Assembly (NCBI RefSeq): GCF_024497955.1 | Contig: NZ_JANHKP010000003.1 | Location: 62,001 to 126,000, forward strand | Direction: 5' to 3' | DNA from: Streptomyces sp. C10-9-1 | GTDB taxonomy: Bacteria; Actinomycetota; Actinomycetes; Streptomycetales; Streptomycetaceae | Length of the DNA stretch: 64,000 nt | Shown: positions 26,406 to 35,627 of the stretch, one piece after another | How the letters are laid out: each line of letters opens with the position of its first letter | Position numbering within the stretch: position 1 is the first letter of the stretch | Position numbers and translations under genes: made by a program | The notes under the pieces: model-generated | Databases searched by the model: none | Seen by the model: only the letters and a program-made list of their open reading frames with translations | Told to the model about the DNA's origin: nothing

Positions 26406-27547
26406 CCCGCGGCGGGCACGCGGCCGTCCAGCTGCGCCGCCTGCTGGTGGCCGCCGCATCGGCCGGGGTCGGCTTCCTGCTGCTGTGCGCGCTCGCCTAC
26501 GCCCTGTCCCACCCCGCCGAGTCGGGGGCCGCGGCGCTGCGGCTGCTGTGGTGCCTGGTGCCCCTGGCCGCCACCGTGTACTTCGCGGTGGCGGCCGCCC
26601 GCAGCGACCCCGGCAGCCGACCGCGGCCGGGCCTGTCCTCGGTGGGCCTCGGCCCCGCCCGGCTGGCCGCGGCCGCCGCGGCGACCACGGCCGTCGCCGC
26701 GACGCTCGGCAGCTCCGTGGCCCTGCTCTTCTTCCTCCACCTGCGCGGGGACCTCACCGGACTGCCCTTCGACGGGGCCGCCGCGGAGCTGCTCGCCGCA
26801 GGCGAATCGCTTCCGCTGGGCGCGGCCCTGCTGCTGCTCGCCCTGGTCCCGCTCGCCGCGTCCACGGCCGCCGCCCTGGCGCTGCGGCCCGGCCGCGGGC
26901 CCGAGGCGGCCGCGGGGGGCGAGGAAGGCGAGGCCCCGGTGGACGCCCCGGGCGGGCTGCCCTGGGGAATCGCCCTGGTCGCCGCCGGACTGGCGGTGGA
27001 GACCTATGCGAGCGGGGGCGCCTCCGGCCGGGTGCTGCCGCTGCCCGGCCGCGTCGAGGGGCATCCCGCCGGGGTGCTCGCCGGCTGGTCGCTCACGGCG
27101 GTGGGGCTGTGGCTCGCCGGACCGGCGCTCGCCCACCTCTGCGGCCGGCTGGTGCAGGCCGTCCGCCCGGGCGCCACCCGGATGCTGGCCGGGCGGGTCC
27201 TCATGACGCAGTCCCGGCGGATCGGCAGGCCGCTGGGCGTGGTCAGCGCGGTGGCCTCCGGGGCACTGGCCGCCGCGACGGTCTACGGCGACGTGCCCCG
27301 GCAGTGGGGGCCGCTCAGCGTCCTCGGCGCCGCCCTGGTCGTGGGGTGCACCGGCGCGGCCCTGCTCACCGCGCTGCTCGACGCCCGCCGTTCCCGGAGC
27401 ACCCTGCGCGCCGCGCTGCTGAGGGCGGGGACCCCCGCGGCGGCACTGCGGCGGGCCGCCGCACTGCGGACGGCGGCACTGCTGCTGGTCTTCGGTGCGG
27501 TCACGTGGCTGGTGGCCGTGCTGGCCGCCGCACCGCTGGCCCTCTGA
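26387..27547 (+). CDS. multi-spanning membrane protein, partner of the ABC ATPase
   Basis: A 386-residue hydrophobic protein with about eight transmembrane segments (for example about 18–38, 48–66, 85–105, 133–153, 173–191, 213–233) and a charged loop GRGPEAAAGGEEGEAP. It overlaps the ATPase gene by 19 nt. Its layout resembles half of an FtsX-like permease, but I do not see a full FtsX/MacB domain. Streptomycete proteins of this kind are usually labelled hypothetical ABC permeases. Substrate unknown. Confidence 0.65.
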   Translation: MLALRLARGGHAAVQLRRLLVAAASAGVGFLLLCALAYALSHPAESGAAALRLLWCLVPLAATVYFAVAAARSDPGSRPRPGLSSVGLGPARLAAAAAATTAVAATLGSSVALLFFLHLRGDLTGLPFDGAAAELLAAGESLPLGAALLLLALVPLAASTAAALALRPGRGPEAAAGGEEGEAPVDAPGGLPWGIALVAAGLAVETYASGGASGRVLPLPGRVEGHPAGVLAGWSLTAVGLWLAGPALAHLCGRLVQAVRPGATRMLAGRVLMTQSRRIGRPLGVVSAVASGALAAATVYGDVPRQWGPLSVLGAALVVGCTGAALLTALLDARRSRSTLRAALLRAGTPAAALRRAAALRTAALLLVFGAVTWLVAVLAAAPLAL

Positions 27548-27598
27548 GGGCCGCGGGTACGGGCGGCACCCAGCCGGGCGGCCGCACACCCGCGGTCC

Positions 27599-28627
27599 TC
27601 AGGCCCGGTCCAGGACCACCGTCTCCCCGACGCCGAACCGCAGCCCGACCCTCGCGCCCTCGGGCGGCACCTCGCCCAGGGCGCAGTCGGCCTCCAGCCC
27701 GGGGCCCGCGTCGGGCCTCAGGCGGACGGCCACCCGGCCCGCTCGGAAGGTCCGCGCCTCGACGGTGGCCGCCAGTCCCTCGCCCTCGGGGCCCACGCGC
27801 ACACCGGAAGGCCGCACGAGCAGGGTCCCCTCCCCCTGCGGCGCCCCGGCGGGGACCTCCACGGCTCCCCAGGGGGTGTCGGCACGGGTGCCCGAGACGG
27901 TGCAGTCCGCGAGGTTGTCGAAGCCGAGGAAGCGTGCCACGAACCGCGACGCGGGACGCTGCCAGACCTCCAGCGGAGTGCCGCTCTGGGCGACCCGCCC
28001 GTCCCGCATCACCACGACCCGGTCGGCGAGGGCAAAGGCCTCGCCCTGGTCGTGGGTCACGGCCAGCACGGTCGTGCCCAGGCGGCCGAAGAGTCCGCGC
28101 AGCTCGGTGACGAGCCGCTCGCGCAGGCCGCGGTCCAGCTGCCCGAGGGGCTCGTCGAGCATCAGCAGCTTCGGCTCCGGGGCGAGCGCCCTGGCCAGCG
28201 CCACGCGCTGCTGCTCGCCACCGGAGAGGGTGGGCACCGCGCGGCGCTGCGCCCCGGGCAGTCCGACCAGTTCCAGCAGCTCCCCCACCCGGCGGGCCCG
28301 CTCCTCGCGCCCCGCCCCGCGCATCCGCAGCCCGAAGGCCACGTTGCCCGCGACGTCCCGCTGCGGGAAGAGCTGGTGGTCCTGGAACATCAACCCCACG
28401 CCGCGCCGGTGCGGGGGCACCCCCGCCTGGTCGGCCCCGGCCAGCAGCACCCGGCCGCGGTCGGCGCGCTGCAGCCCCGCCACCACGCGCAGCAGCGTCG
28501 ACTTCCCGCTCCCGCTGGGGCCCAGCACGCACACCGTGCGGTGCTCCGGGACCTCCAGGTCCACCCCGTCCAGCGCCGCCCTCCCACCGAAGCGGACGCC
28601 CACGTCCTCCAGCCGCAGCAGCGCCAT
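27599..28627 (-). CDS. thiQ: thiamine ABC transporter ATP-binding protein
   Basis: A 342-residue ABC ATPase with Walker A GPSGSGKST (about 35–43), MFQDHQLFPQRDV, signature LSGGEQQRVA, Walker B LLMLDEPLGQLD and TVLAVTHDQGEA. A C-terminal TOBE-like domain (about 245–340) makes it longer than E. coli ThiQ and closer to FbpC/CysA size. The ATG overlaps the thiP stop (TGATG). It ends the riboswitch-controlled thiBPQ operon, so thiamine or a phosphate ester is the expected cargo. The assignment rests on operon context more than on the sequence itself. Confidence 0.82.
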   Translation of the reverse strand: MALLRLEDVGVRFGGRAALDGVDLEVPEHRTVCVLGPSGSGKSTLLRVVAGLQRADRGRVLLAGADQAGVPPHRRGVGLMFQDHQLFPQRDVAGNVAFGLRMRGAGREERARRVGELLELVGLPGAQRRAVPTLSGGEQQRVALARALAPEPKLLMLDEPLGQLDRGLRERLVTELRGLFGRLGTTVLAVTHDQGEAFALADRVVVMRDGRVAQSGTPLEVWQRPASRFVARFLGFDNLADCTVSGTRADTPWGAVEVPAGAPQGEGTLLVRPSGVRVGPEGEGLAATVEARTFRAGRVAVRLRPDAGPGLEADCALGEVPPEGARVGLRFGVGETVVLDRA

Positions 28628-30348
28628 CAGAACTCCCCGGAGGTCTTGTCGGGACGGAAACGTTCGAGCAGCAGCAAAGCCGCCGCGCAGACCGCCATCA
28701 GCAGGGTGGCCAGGGCCATCGCCTGGCCGTAGTTGAGCTCCCCGGGCCGGCCCAGCAGCCGCGCGACGGCCACCGGCAGCGTCGGGTTGTCCGGGCGGGC
28801 GATGAACACCGTGGCCCCGAACTCGCCGAGCGAGACGGCGAAGGCGAATCCGGCCGCCACCAGCAGGGCACGGCGCACCAGCGGGAGGTCGACCTCCCGC
28901 CAGGCACGCAGCGGCGAGGCCCCCAGCACGGCGGCGGCCTCCCGGAGCCGTTCGTCGACCGCGCGGAGCACCGGCAGCATGATGCGCACCACGAAGGGGA
29001 TGCCGACCAGCGCCTGCGCGAGCGGCACCAGGATCCAGGACGTGCGCAGGTCGAGCGGCGGCTCGTCGAGCGTGATCAGGAAGCCGAAGCCGACGGTGAC
29101 CGCCGACACCCCGAGCGGGAGCATCAGCAGCGCGTCGAAGCCGCGGACCAGCCGGCCCGCCCGGCGGGTGAGGGCGGCCGCCGCGAGTCCGCCGACGGTG
29201 ACCGAGACGGCGGTGGCCGCGAGGGCGTACCCCAGGGAGTTGCCCACGGCCTCGATCGGCGGGACGAGGAAGGACCCGCCGCGGGAGTCCACCTCGAACA
29301 GGGCGCGGTAGTAGTCGAGGCCGTAGCCGCGCGGGGTGTCCAGCGACCGCTCCACGAGGACGGCCGGCGGGGCGAGCAGCAGCGCGGCCACCGTGGCTCC
29401 GACGCCGCCCAGCAGCAGCCACTGCGCGGCGCCCCGCGGGCGGTGCGCGGTGTGCGCGGGGTCCACCAGGCGCAGCGCGGTCTCCCGGCGCCGGACGATC
29501 CGGGCGTGGACCGCGAGGACGGTGCCCACCGCGGCGAACTGCAGGAGGGTCAGGACGGCGGCGGTGGGCAGGTCGAGGAGGTCGGCGGTCTGCCGGTAGA
29601 TCTCGACCTCCAGGGTGGTGAAGGTCGGCCCGCCGAGGATCTGGACCACGCCGAAGGAGGTGAAGGTGAACAGGAAGACCATCAGCGCGGCCGCCGCCAG
29701 GGAGGGGGCCAGGGCCGGCAGGGTGACGCTGCGCCAGGCGGCGAAGCGGCCCGCGCCGAGCATCCGCGCGGCCTCCTCCTGGCGCGGGTCCAGCTGCGCC
29801 CACAGACCGCCGACCGTGCGGACGACCACGGCGTAGTTGAAGAAGACGTGCGCGAGCAGGATGGCCCAGACGGTCGTGTCCAGGCGCACCCCCCACAGGT
29901 CGTCCAGCAGGCCGCCGCGGCCCACCAGGGCCAGGAAGGCCGCGCCGACGACGACCGTCGGCAGGACGAAGGGCACCGTGACGACGGCCCGCAGCAGGCG
30001 CCTGCCGGGGAAGTCCAGCCGGGCGAGGACGTAGGCGCCGGGGAGGGCGAGGAGCAGGGTGAGCGCCGTGGAGGCCAGCGCCTGCCAGGTGGTGAACCAC
30101 AGCACGCCCAGGATGTCCGGGCGGGTGGCGGTCGCGACGATGCGTCCGGGGTCCCAGCCGCCGCCGTGGTGCAGGCCGCGGGAGACGATGGCGGAGACCG
30201 GGTAGGCGAAGAAGACCGCGAAGAACGCGACCGGCACCGCCATCAGGGCGAACCGGACCGCCGTCCCGCGCGGCGCCGTCCCCGCGGGGGGCGCCGCGCG
30301 GGCGGAGTCGTCTACTTCAGGACGATCGAGGACCACGAGCGGACCCAC
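28627..30348 (-). CDS. thiP: thiamine ABC transporter permease with two fused permease domains
   Basis: A 573-residue membrane protein with about 12 helices in two halves, each with an EAA docking loop: QEEAARMLGAGRFAAWRSVTLPAL (first) and REAAAVLGASPLRAWREVDLP (second). The duplicated architecture is typical of ThiP and of iron(III) permease FbpB; the TPP riboswitch decides for thiamine. The 5' end overlaps thiB by 37 nt if GTG 30348 is used. GTG 30336 is an alternative and neither has a well-placed ribosome site, so translation is probably coupled. Confidence 0.83.
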   Translation of the reverse strand: MGPLVVLDRPEVDDSARAAPPAGTAPRGTAVRFALMAVPVAFFAVFFAYPVSAIVSRGLHHGGGWDPGRIVATATRPDILGVLWFTTWQALASTALTLLLALPGAYVLARLDFPGRRLLRAVVTVPFVLPTVVVGAAFLALVGRGGLLDDLWGVRLDTTVWAILLAHVFFNYAVVVRTVGGLWAQLDPRQEEAARMLGAGRFAAWRSVTLPALAPSLAAAALMVFLFTFTSFGVVQILGGPTFTTLEVEIYRQTADLLDLPTAAVLTLLQFAAVGTVLAVHARIVRRRETALRLVDPAHTAHRPRGAAQWLLLGGVGATVAALLLAPPAVLVERSLDTPRGYGLDYYRALFEVDSRGGSFLVPPIEAVGNSLGYALAATAVSVTVGGLAAAALTRRAGRLVRGFDALLMLPLGVSAVTVGFGFLITLDEPPLDLRTSWILVPLAQALVGIPFVVRIMLPVLRAVDERLREAAAVLGASPLRAWREVDLPLVRRALLVAAGFAFAVSLGEFGATVFIARPDNPTLPVAVARLLGRPGELNYGQAMALATLLMAVCAAALLLLERFRPDKTSGEF

Positions 30349-31406
30349 TGCTCCCGCTTGTCGGCGATGGTGGCGGGCGCGACGGTCGCGGGCTCCTCCA
30401 CCACGACGCCGTGCTCGGTGAAGAGCTCCGGCAGCTTCGCGTCCGCCACGACGGGGTGGACGAACATGTTCAGCGGCATGTCCTCCTGGAAGGCGGTGGA
30501 CACCAGGAAGTCGATCAGGGCCTTGCCGCCCTTCTCGTTCTTCGCGCCGTCGAGCAGGCCCGCGAACTCGATCTGGCGGAAGCAGGTCCCGGTCGCGACC
30601 CCGGTGGGCGCCTCCTCGGGCTGGGGCTCCGCGTACAGGACCTCGACGGGCGGGCTGGAGGCGTAGGACACGACGAGCGGCCGCTCCGCCCCGGACTGCC
30701 TGCCGCCCGCCGAACCGGAGAACTCCTCGTTGTACGCCTGCTCCCAGCCGTCGACCACCTTGACGCCGTTGGCCCGCAGCTTCGTCCAGTAGTCCTGCCA
30801 GCCGTCCTCGCCGAAGGCGCCGACGGTGCCCAGCAGGAAGCCCAGGCCGGGCGAGGAGGTGGCCGCGTTCTCCACGACCAGCATGTCCTTGTAGGCGGGC
30901 TCGGCGAGGTCGGCGAAGGTGCGGGGCGGCTCCAGCTTCCGCTCCGCGAAGAACTCCCTGTCGTAGTTCACGCAGATGTCGCCCGTGTCGACCGGGGTGA
31001 CGCGCTTCTTCTCGCCGTCCAGTTGGAACTCGGCGGCGACCCGGTCGAGCCCCTTCGCCTCGTAGGGCGTGAAGAGGTCGTTGTCGAGGGCGCGGGAGAG
31101 GAGGGTGTTGTCGACGCCGAAGAAGACGTCGCCCTGGGGGGATCCCTTGGTCAGGATCTCCTTGTTGAGCGCGGTGCCCGCGTCGCCGCTCTTGAGGACC
31201 TTGACCGTGTAGCCGGTCTGCTCGGTGAACTCCTTCAGCACCTCTTCGGAGGCGGCGAAGGAATCGTGGGTGACCAGGGTGACGGTGGACCCGCCGCCGT
31301 CCTGGCCGCCGGTGCCGCCGGACTCGCCGCCGCAGGCCGCGAGGGCGGTGGCGCCGAGGGCGGTGGCGAGGGCCGTGCCGACGGCACGGCGAAGCTGGCT
31401 GTTCAT
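30312..31406 (-). CDS. thiB: thiamine-binding lipoprotein
   Basis: A 364-residue periplasmic-binding protein with lipoprotein signal (LATALGATALAACGGE, Cys at about 25) then a Gly/Ser-rich linker. The mature domain opens VTLVTHDSFAASEEVLKEFTEQTGY, a hallmark of the ThiB/TbpA family, and contains GDVFFGVDNTLLSRAL and DTGDICVNYDREFF. ATG 31406 uses the GGGAG embedded in the riboswitch 3' end at 9 nt spacing. First gene of thiBPQ. Confidence 0.9.
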   Translation of the reverse strand: MNSQLRRAVGTALATALGATALAACGGESGGTGGQDGGGSTVTLVTHDSFAASEEVLKEFTEQTGYTVKVLKSGDAGTALNKEILTKGSPQGDVFFGVDNTLLSRALDNDLFTPYEAKGLDRVAAEFQLDGEKKRVTPVDTGDICVNYDREFFAERKLEPPRTFADLAEPAYKDMLVVENAATSSPGLGFLLGTVGAFGEDGWQDYWTKLRANGVKVVDGWEQAYNEEFSGSAGGRQSGAERPLVVSYASSPPVEVLYAEPQPEEAPTGVATGTCFRQIEFAGLLDGAKNEKGGKALIDFLVSTAFQEDMPLNMFVHPVVADAKLPELFTEHGVVVEEPATVAPATIADKREQWVRSWSSIVLK

Positions 31407-31413
31407 GACGGTT

Positions 31414-31500
31414 GACTCCCTACGCCGGTATGACCCGGATCAGGTCCGAGGGTCTGCGGCCGTGCCGCACTCTCAGCGCTGTGGTGCGCTCCCCTGTCGG
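31414..31500 (-). ncRNA. TPP (thiamine pyrophosphate) riboswitch
   Basis: The leftward transcript shows the conserved TPP-sensor blocks in order: ACAGGGGAGC, CTGAGAG (31470–31476) followed by GCAGACCCT, ACCTGATC (31438–31445), then CATACCGGCGTAGGGA. The closing helix uses GAC (31496–31498) and GTC (31414–31416). The thiB ribosome site GGGAG (31416–31420) is part of the 3' strand, so ligand binding would hide it directly: translational control. Confidence 0.95.
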
Positions 31501-31519
31501 AAGGATGTGCTGTTCATTT

Positions 31520-31531
31520 GTGCGATCGCAC
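31520..31531. promoter_or_regulatory. 12-bp palindrome upstream of the riboswitch
   Basis: GTGCGATCGCAC is a perfect palindrome 20 bp upstream of the riboswitch, in the stretch that must hold the thi promoter. It may be a protein operator or part of the rlmN terminator region; no -35/-10 pair is convincing. Confidence 0.3.
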
Positions 31532-31608
31532 GGGGCACAGTACCAGCCATGGCCCCGGAGCATTCCGGCCGTCCGGGCCGCGGCGGCGGAGGCCGCGGCC
31601 CGGGGCGG

Positions 31609-32715
31609 TCAGCGCTCCTGCGCCGCCAGCTGGCCGCAGGCCCCGTCGATCTCCTGGCCCCGGGTGTCCCGGACGGTGACCGGCACGCCGTGGGCGGCGA
31701 TCGCCGCCACGAACGCCCGCTCGTCCTCCGGCCGCGAGGCCGTCCACTTGGAGCCGGGGGTCGGGTTGAGCGGGATCAGGTTCACATGGACGCGCCGCCC
31801 CTTGAGGAGGCGGCCGAGCAGGTCGCCGCGCCAGGCCTGGTCGTTGATGTCCCGGATGAGGGCGTACTCGATCGAGATGCGGCGGCCCGACTTCTCCGCG
31901 TACTCCCAGGCCGCGTCGAGCACCTCGCGGACCTTCCAGCGGGTGTTCACCGGGACGAGCGTGTCGCGCAGTTCGTCGTCGGGCGCGTGGAGGGAGACCG
32001 CGAGACGGCACTTGAAGCCCTCGTCGGCGAAGCGCAGCATGGCCGGGACCAGGCCGACGGTGGAGACCGTGATGCCGCGCTGCGACAGGCCGAGGCCGTC
32101 CGGCTCCGCGTCGGTGAGGCGGCGGATGGCGCCGACGACCCGCTTGTAGTTGGCGAGCGGCTCGCCCATGCCCATGAAGACGATGTTGGACAGCCGGGCG
32201 GGGCCGCCGGGGACCTCGCCGTCGCGCAGGGCGCGCATGCCGTCGACGATCTGGTGCACGATCTCCGCGGTCGACAGGTTGCGGTCCAGACCCGCCTGCC
32301 CGGTGGCGCAGAAGGGGCAGTTCATCCCGCAGCCCGCCTGCGAGGAGATGCACATGGTCACCCGGTCCGGGTAGCGCATCAGCACCGACTCCACGAGGGT
32401 GCCATCGTGGAGCCGCCACAGGGTCTTGCGGGTGGTGTCGCTGTCGCAGGAGATGTGGCGCACGACCGACATCAGCTCGGGCAGCAGTTCACCGGCGAGC
32501 TTCTCGCGGGCGGCGGCGGGGATGTCCGTCCACTGCGCGGGGTCGTGGGCATAGCGCGCGAAGTAGTGCTGGGACAGCTGCTTGGCGCGGAACGGCTTCT
32601 CGCCGATCGCGGCCACGGCCTCCTTGCGCTCGGCGGGCGTGAGGTCGGCGAGGTGCCGCGGCGGCTGCTTGGCTCCGCGGGGGGCGACGAAGGTCAGTTC
32701 TCCTGGCTTGGGCAT
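31609..32715 (-). CDS. rlmN: 23S rRNA/tRNA adenine C2-methyltransferase
   Basis: A 368-residue radical-SAM enzyme that methylates C2 of A2503 in 23S rRNA and A37 in some tRNAs. The 4Fe-4S motif CGMNCPFC (about 120–127), the [12 protein letters not shown] block, and the two cysteines of the RlmN mechanism (near C-terminal IDGACGQL and the cluster region) are present. Length fits the family. Starts at ATG 32715 ([12 protein letters not shown]). Downstream of cdsA in the same direction. Confidence 0.93.
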   Translation of the reverse strand: MPKPGELTFVAPRGAKQPPRHLADLTPAERKEAVAAIGEKPFRAKQLSQHYFARYAHDPAQWTDIPAAAREKLAGELLPELMSVVRHISCDSDTTRKTLWRLHDGTLVESVLMRYPDRVTMCISSQAGCGMNCPFCATGQAGLDRNLSTAEIVHQIVDGMRALRDGEVPGGPARLSNIVFMGMGEPLANYKRVVGAIRRLTDAEPDGLGLSQRGITVSTVGLVPAMLRFADEGFKCRLAVSLHAPDDELRDTLVPVNTRWKVREVLDAAWEYAEKSGRRISIEYALIRDINDQAWRGDLLGRLLKGRRVHVNLIPLNPTPGSKWTASRPEDERAFVAAIAAHGVPVTVRDTRGQEIDGACGQLAAQER

Positions 32716-32745
32716 GGTGCGTCCAGTGTCGCAGAGATACGGGCG

Positions 32746-32774
32746 GGGCCCGCCACCGCGGGGGAGGCGGGCCC
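32746..32774 (-). terminator. terminator after cdsA
   Basis: GGGCCCGCC (32746–32754) pairs with GGCGGGCCC (32766–32774) around an 11-nt loop, 20 nt beyond the cdsA stop codon and upstream of rlmN. Confidence 0.6.
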
Positions 32775-32793
32775 GGCCGGGCGGCTGTGCGGG

Positions 32794-33936
32794 TCAGCCG
32801 GAGCCGACGAAGAGGACGAGGAGCAGCCAGACCACCGGGGCGGTGGGCAGCAGCGAGTCCAGGCGGTCCATGATGCCGCCGTGGCCGGGGAGGAGCGTGC
32901 CCATGTCCTTGATGCCGAGGTCACGCTTGATCATGGACTCCCCGAGGTCGCCCAGGGTGGCGCTGACCGCCACCGCGAGGCCCAGCAGCAGCCCCTGCCA
33001 CCAGCTGCCGCCGTCCACCAGGAACTGCATGCACAGGGCTCCGGCGACCATCGCGAAGGACACCGCCCCGAGCAGGCCCTCGCGCGTCTTGCCGGGGCTG
33101 ATGCGGGGGGCGAGCTTGTGGCGGCCGAACCGCCAGCCCACCGCGTAGGCCCCGGTGTCGCTGACGATGGTGAGCACCAGGAAGGTGAGCACCCGCTGGG
33201 GACCGTCGTCGGCGGCGAGCATCAGGGCGACGAAGGTGGCGAGGAAGGGGACGTAGAACGCGGCGAACACACCGGCGGTCACGTCCTTGAGGTAGCCCTC
33301 GGGCGTGTCCGCCATCCGCCAGACGAGCACCGCGAGCGCGGTGAGCGCCATGGCGACCCAGGCGCCTTCGGCCCCCCTCAGGTAGCCCGCGACGACCATG
33401 GCGGCGCCGCCCACCGCCAGCGGGACCAGCGGAGCCTTGATCTGCTTGCGCTCCTGGAGCCGGGTGGTGAGCTCCCACAGCCCCACGACGACCGCGACCG
33501 CGATGACCCCGACGAACACGGCCTTCACCACGAACAGCGAGGCGACGATCACCGCGCCGAGGCCGACGCCGACCCCTATCGCCGCCCGCAGGTCGCGGCC
33601 GGCCTTCTTCTTCTGGGGCGGCTGCGACGCGGCCCGGGGCGACGCCGGAGGCGGGGTGGGCATGGGCTCCTGCGGATGGTCGTCGCGGAACAGGGGGCCG
33701 CCGAGCCGGGCGGTCGCCCCGTCGGCGGCCCCGGAGCCGCCGGGGCCGAGGGGGTGGTCTGCTGACCGGGCGTCTCCGCCCGGGTCGGGAAAGTCCGGCA
33801 CGATGGGCATGGGCCGAGTCTGCTGTGCGTCGCGCCCATCGTGTGCGGGACCCGCCGGGAGGGGCCCCTGGTCGGGCGGCGGCCAGGCGCCGGCGTATCC
33901 CGCGCCGGCGGAGGCCCCCCAGGAGGAGTCGTTCAT
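32794..33936 (-). CDS. cdsA: phosphatidate cytidylyltransferase
   Basis: A 380-residue membrane enzyme making CDP-diacylglycerol from phosphatidate and CTP. The C-terminal signature SMIKRDLGIKDMGTLLPGHG followed by GIMDRLDS is intact. About eight transmembrane helices occupy 118–380. The first 115 residues are a proline/glycine-rich, probably cytoplasmic extension, as in other streptomycetes and unlike E. coli. The ATG overlaps the frr stop (TGATG), so it is coupled to ribosome recycling factor in the tsf–pyrH–frr–cdsA region. Confidence 0.93.
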   Translation of the reverse strand: MNDSSWGASAGAGYAGAWPPPDQGPLPAGPAHDGRDAQQTRPMPIVPDFPDPGGDARSADHPLGPGGSGAADGATARLGGPLFRDDHPQEPMPTPPPASPRAASQPPQKKKAGRDLRAAIGVGVGLGAVIVASLFVVKAVFVGVIAVAVVVGLWELTTRLQERKQIKAPLVPLAVGGAAMVVAGYLRGAEGAWVAMALTALAVLVWRMADTPEGYLKDVTAGVFAAFYVPFLATFVALMLAADDGPQRVLTFLVLTIVSDTGAYAVGWRFGRHKLAPRISPGKTREGLLGAVSFAMVAGALCMQFLVDGGSWWQGLLLGLAVAVSATLGDLGESMIKRDLGIKDMGTLLPGHGGIMDRLDSLLPTAPVVWLLLVLFVGSG

Positions 33937-34493
33937 CAGACCTCGAGCAGCTCGGCTTCCTTGTGCTTGAGCAGCTCGTCCACCTGCGCGACGTACTTCG
34001 CGGTGGTGTCGTCGAGCTCCTTCTCGGCGCGGCGGCCCTCGTCCTCGCCGACCTCGCCGTCCTTGACCAGCTTGTCGATGGCCTCCTTGGCCTTGCGGCG
34101 CACGGCGCGGATCGAGATCTTGGCGTCCTCGCTCTTGGTCTTGGCGACCTTGATGTACTCCTTGCGGCGGTCCTGCGTGAGCTCGGGGAAGACCACGCGG
34201 ATGATGTTGCCGTCGTTGCTCGGGTTCACCCCGAGGTCGGAGTCGCGGATGGCCTGCTCGATGTTGCGCAGCGCGGACTTGTCGAACGGCGTGACGACCG
34301 CCATCCGCGGCTCCGGCACCGAGAACGAGGCCAGCTGGTTGATCGGGGTGAGGGCACCGTAGTAGTCCGCCACGATCTTGTTGAACATCGCCGGGTGCGC
34401 ACGTCCGGTGCGGATCGCGGCGAAGTCCTCCTTGGCGACCAGGACGGCCTTCTCCATCTTCTCCTCGGCCTCGAGGAGGGTCTCTTCGATCAC
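33936..34493 (-). CDS. frr: ribosome recycling factor
   Basis: A 185-residue RRF, exactly the family length, that splits post-termination ribosomes with EF-G. Features: [29 protein letters not shown], then [22 protein letters not shown] (hinge), and the C-terminal three-helix bundle. Start GTG 34493 ([12 protein letters not shown]) has AGGAG 6–7 nt upstream; longer frames to 34571 would add an unrelated proline-rich head. Followed by cdsA with overlap. Confidence 0.95.
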   Translation of the reverse strand: MIEETLLEAEEKMEKAVLVAKEDFAAIRTGRAHPAMFNKIVADYYGALTPINQLASFSVPEPRMAVVTPFDKSALRNIEQAIRDSDLGVNPSNDGNIIRVVFPELTQDRRKEYIKVAKTKSEDAKISIRAVRRKAKEAIDKLVKDGEVGEDEGRRAEKELDDTTAKYVAQVDELLKHKEAELLEV

Positions 34494-34704
34494 CACTTGC
34501 TCCTGCGTGTCTTGAGTTGGGCCCGGTTGTCGGGCTGGCCGGCGGAACGGTGCGTCGCGTGTTCCCTGCACGGTGTCCGACCGGGCAGGTCTTTGTCCAT
34601 CCCCCGGGGTCCGCGCGGGTCCCCGGCTGTCCCCCGGTCGTCCGGGGTCCCCCCGGTCCGGGGACCCGGTGCCTCTCGGGCGCCCGGGACCCCGTACGGG
34701 TGGT

Positions 34705-35469
34705 TCAGGCCCGGGTGTCCCGGTCGCTCACGAGCGTGCCGATCTTCTCACCCTTCACGGCCCGCGCGATATTGCCCTCGGCGAGGAGCTCGAAGACGAG
34801 GATCGGCAGGGCGTTGTCACGGCAGAGCGTGACGGCCGTGGCGTCGGCGACCTTGAGGTTGCGCGCGATCACCTCGCCGTACGCGAGGGCGTCGAACTTG
34901 ACCGCGTCCGGGTTGGCCTTGGGGTCGGAGTCGTAGACGCCGTCCACACCGTTCTTGCCCATGAGCAGGGCCTCGGCGTCGATCTCCAGGGCGCGCTGGG
35001 CCGCGGTGGTGTCGGTGGAGAAGTACGGCATGCCCATGCCCGCACCGAAGATGACGACCCGGCCCTTCTCCAGGTGGCGCACCGCACGCAGCGGGATGTA
35101 GGGCTCGGCCACCTGCCCCATGGTGATGGCGGTCTGGACCCGCGAGTCGATGCCCTCCTTCTCCAGGAAGTCCTGGAGGGCGAGGCAGTTCATCACGGTG
35201 CCGAGCATGCCCATGTAGTCGGAGCGAGCCCGGTCCATGCCGCGCTGCTGGAGCTCGGCGCCGCGGAAGAAGTTGCCGCCGCCGATCACGACCGCGATCT
35301 CGGCGCCGTCGCGGACGACCGCGGCGATCTCGCGGGCGATGGCGTGCACGACGTCGGGATCGACGCCGAGCCCGGTGCCCCCGGAGAACGCCTCGCCGGA
35401 CAGCTTCAGCATGAAGCGGCCGGCCTTCTTGCCGTGGTTGTCGTCGCCTTTACCGGCGCCCTGATTCAT
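34705..35469 (-). CDS. pyrH: uridylate kinase
   Basis: A 254-residue bacterial UMP kinase (amino acid kinase fold), catalysing UMP + ATP to UDP. Motifs: [13 protein letters not shown] (phosphate loop), [42 protein letters not shown] and [17 protein letters not shown] C-terminal block. ATG 35469 follows AAGGAG at 7 nt. The 211-nt gap to frr (34494–34704) contains C/G-rich stretches able to fold, but I see no further gene there. Confidence 0.95.
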   Translation of the reverse strand: MNQGAGKGDDNHGKKAGRFMLKLSGEAFSGGTGLGVDPDVVHAIAREIAAVVRDGAEIAVVIGGGNFFRGAELQQRGMDRARSDYMGMLGTVMNCLALQDFLEKEGIDSRVQTAITMGQVAEPYIPLRAVRHLEKGRVVIFGAGMGMPYFSTDTTAAQRALEIDAEALLMGKNGVDGVYDSDPKANPDAVKFDALAYGEVIARNLKVADATAVTLCRDNALPILVFELLAEGNIARAVKGEKIGTLVSDRDTRA

Positions 35470-35492
35470 GGGGATCTCCTTGTGCACATACG

Positions 35493-35547
35493 AAGAAGGC
35501 CATTGCCTTGGGGTCCTTGCGGTTTCCCGTACGGCAATGGCCTCCTC
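35493..35547 (-). promoter_or_regulatory. hairpin between tsf and pyrH
   Basis: AGGCCATTGCC (35497–35507) pairs perfectly with GGCAATGGCCT (35533–35543) across a 25-nt loop, with partial extension on both sides. It lies 85 nt after the tsf stop and 24 nt before the pyrH start. It may attenuate tsf transcripts or stabilise mRNA ends. The low-GC stem stands out against its surroundings. Confidence 0.5.
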
Positions 35548-35627
35548 GTCAGATCTGCGGTCGTCCGGCGCGGACGCGGACGACTGCCTCAGACCCTACC
35601 GGGGTCCGGTGTCCGTCGCGTACGGAC

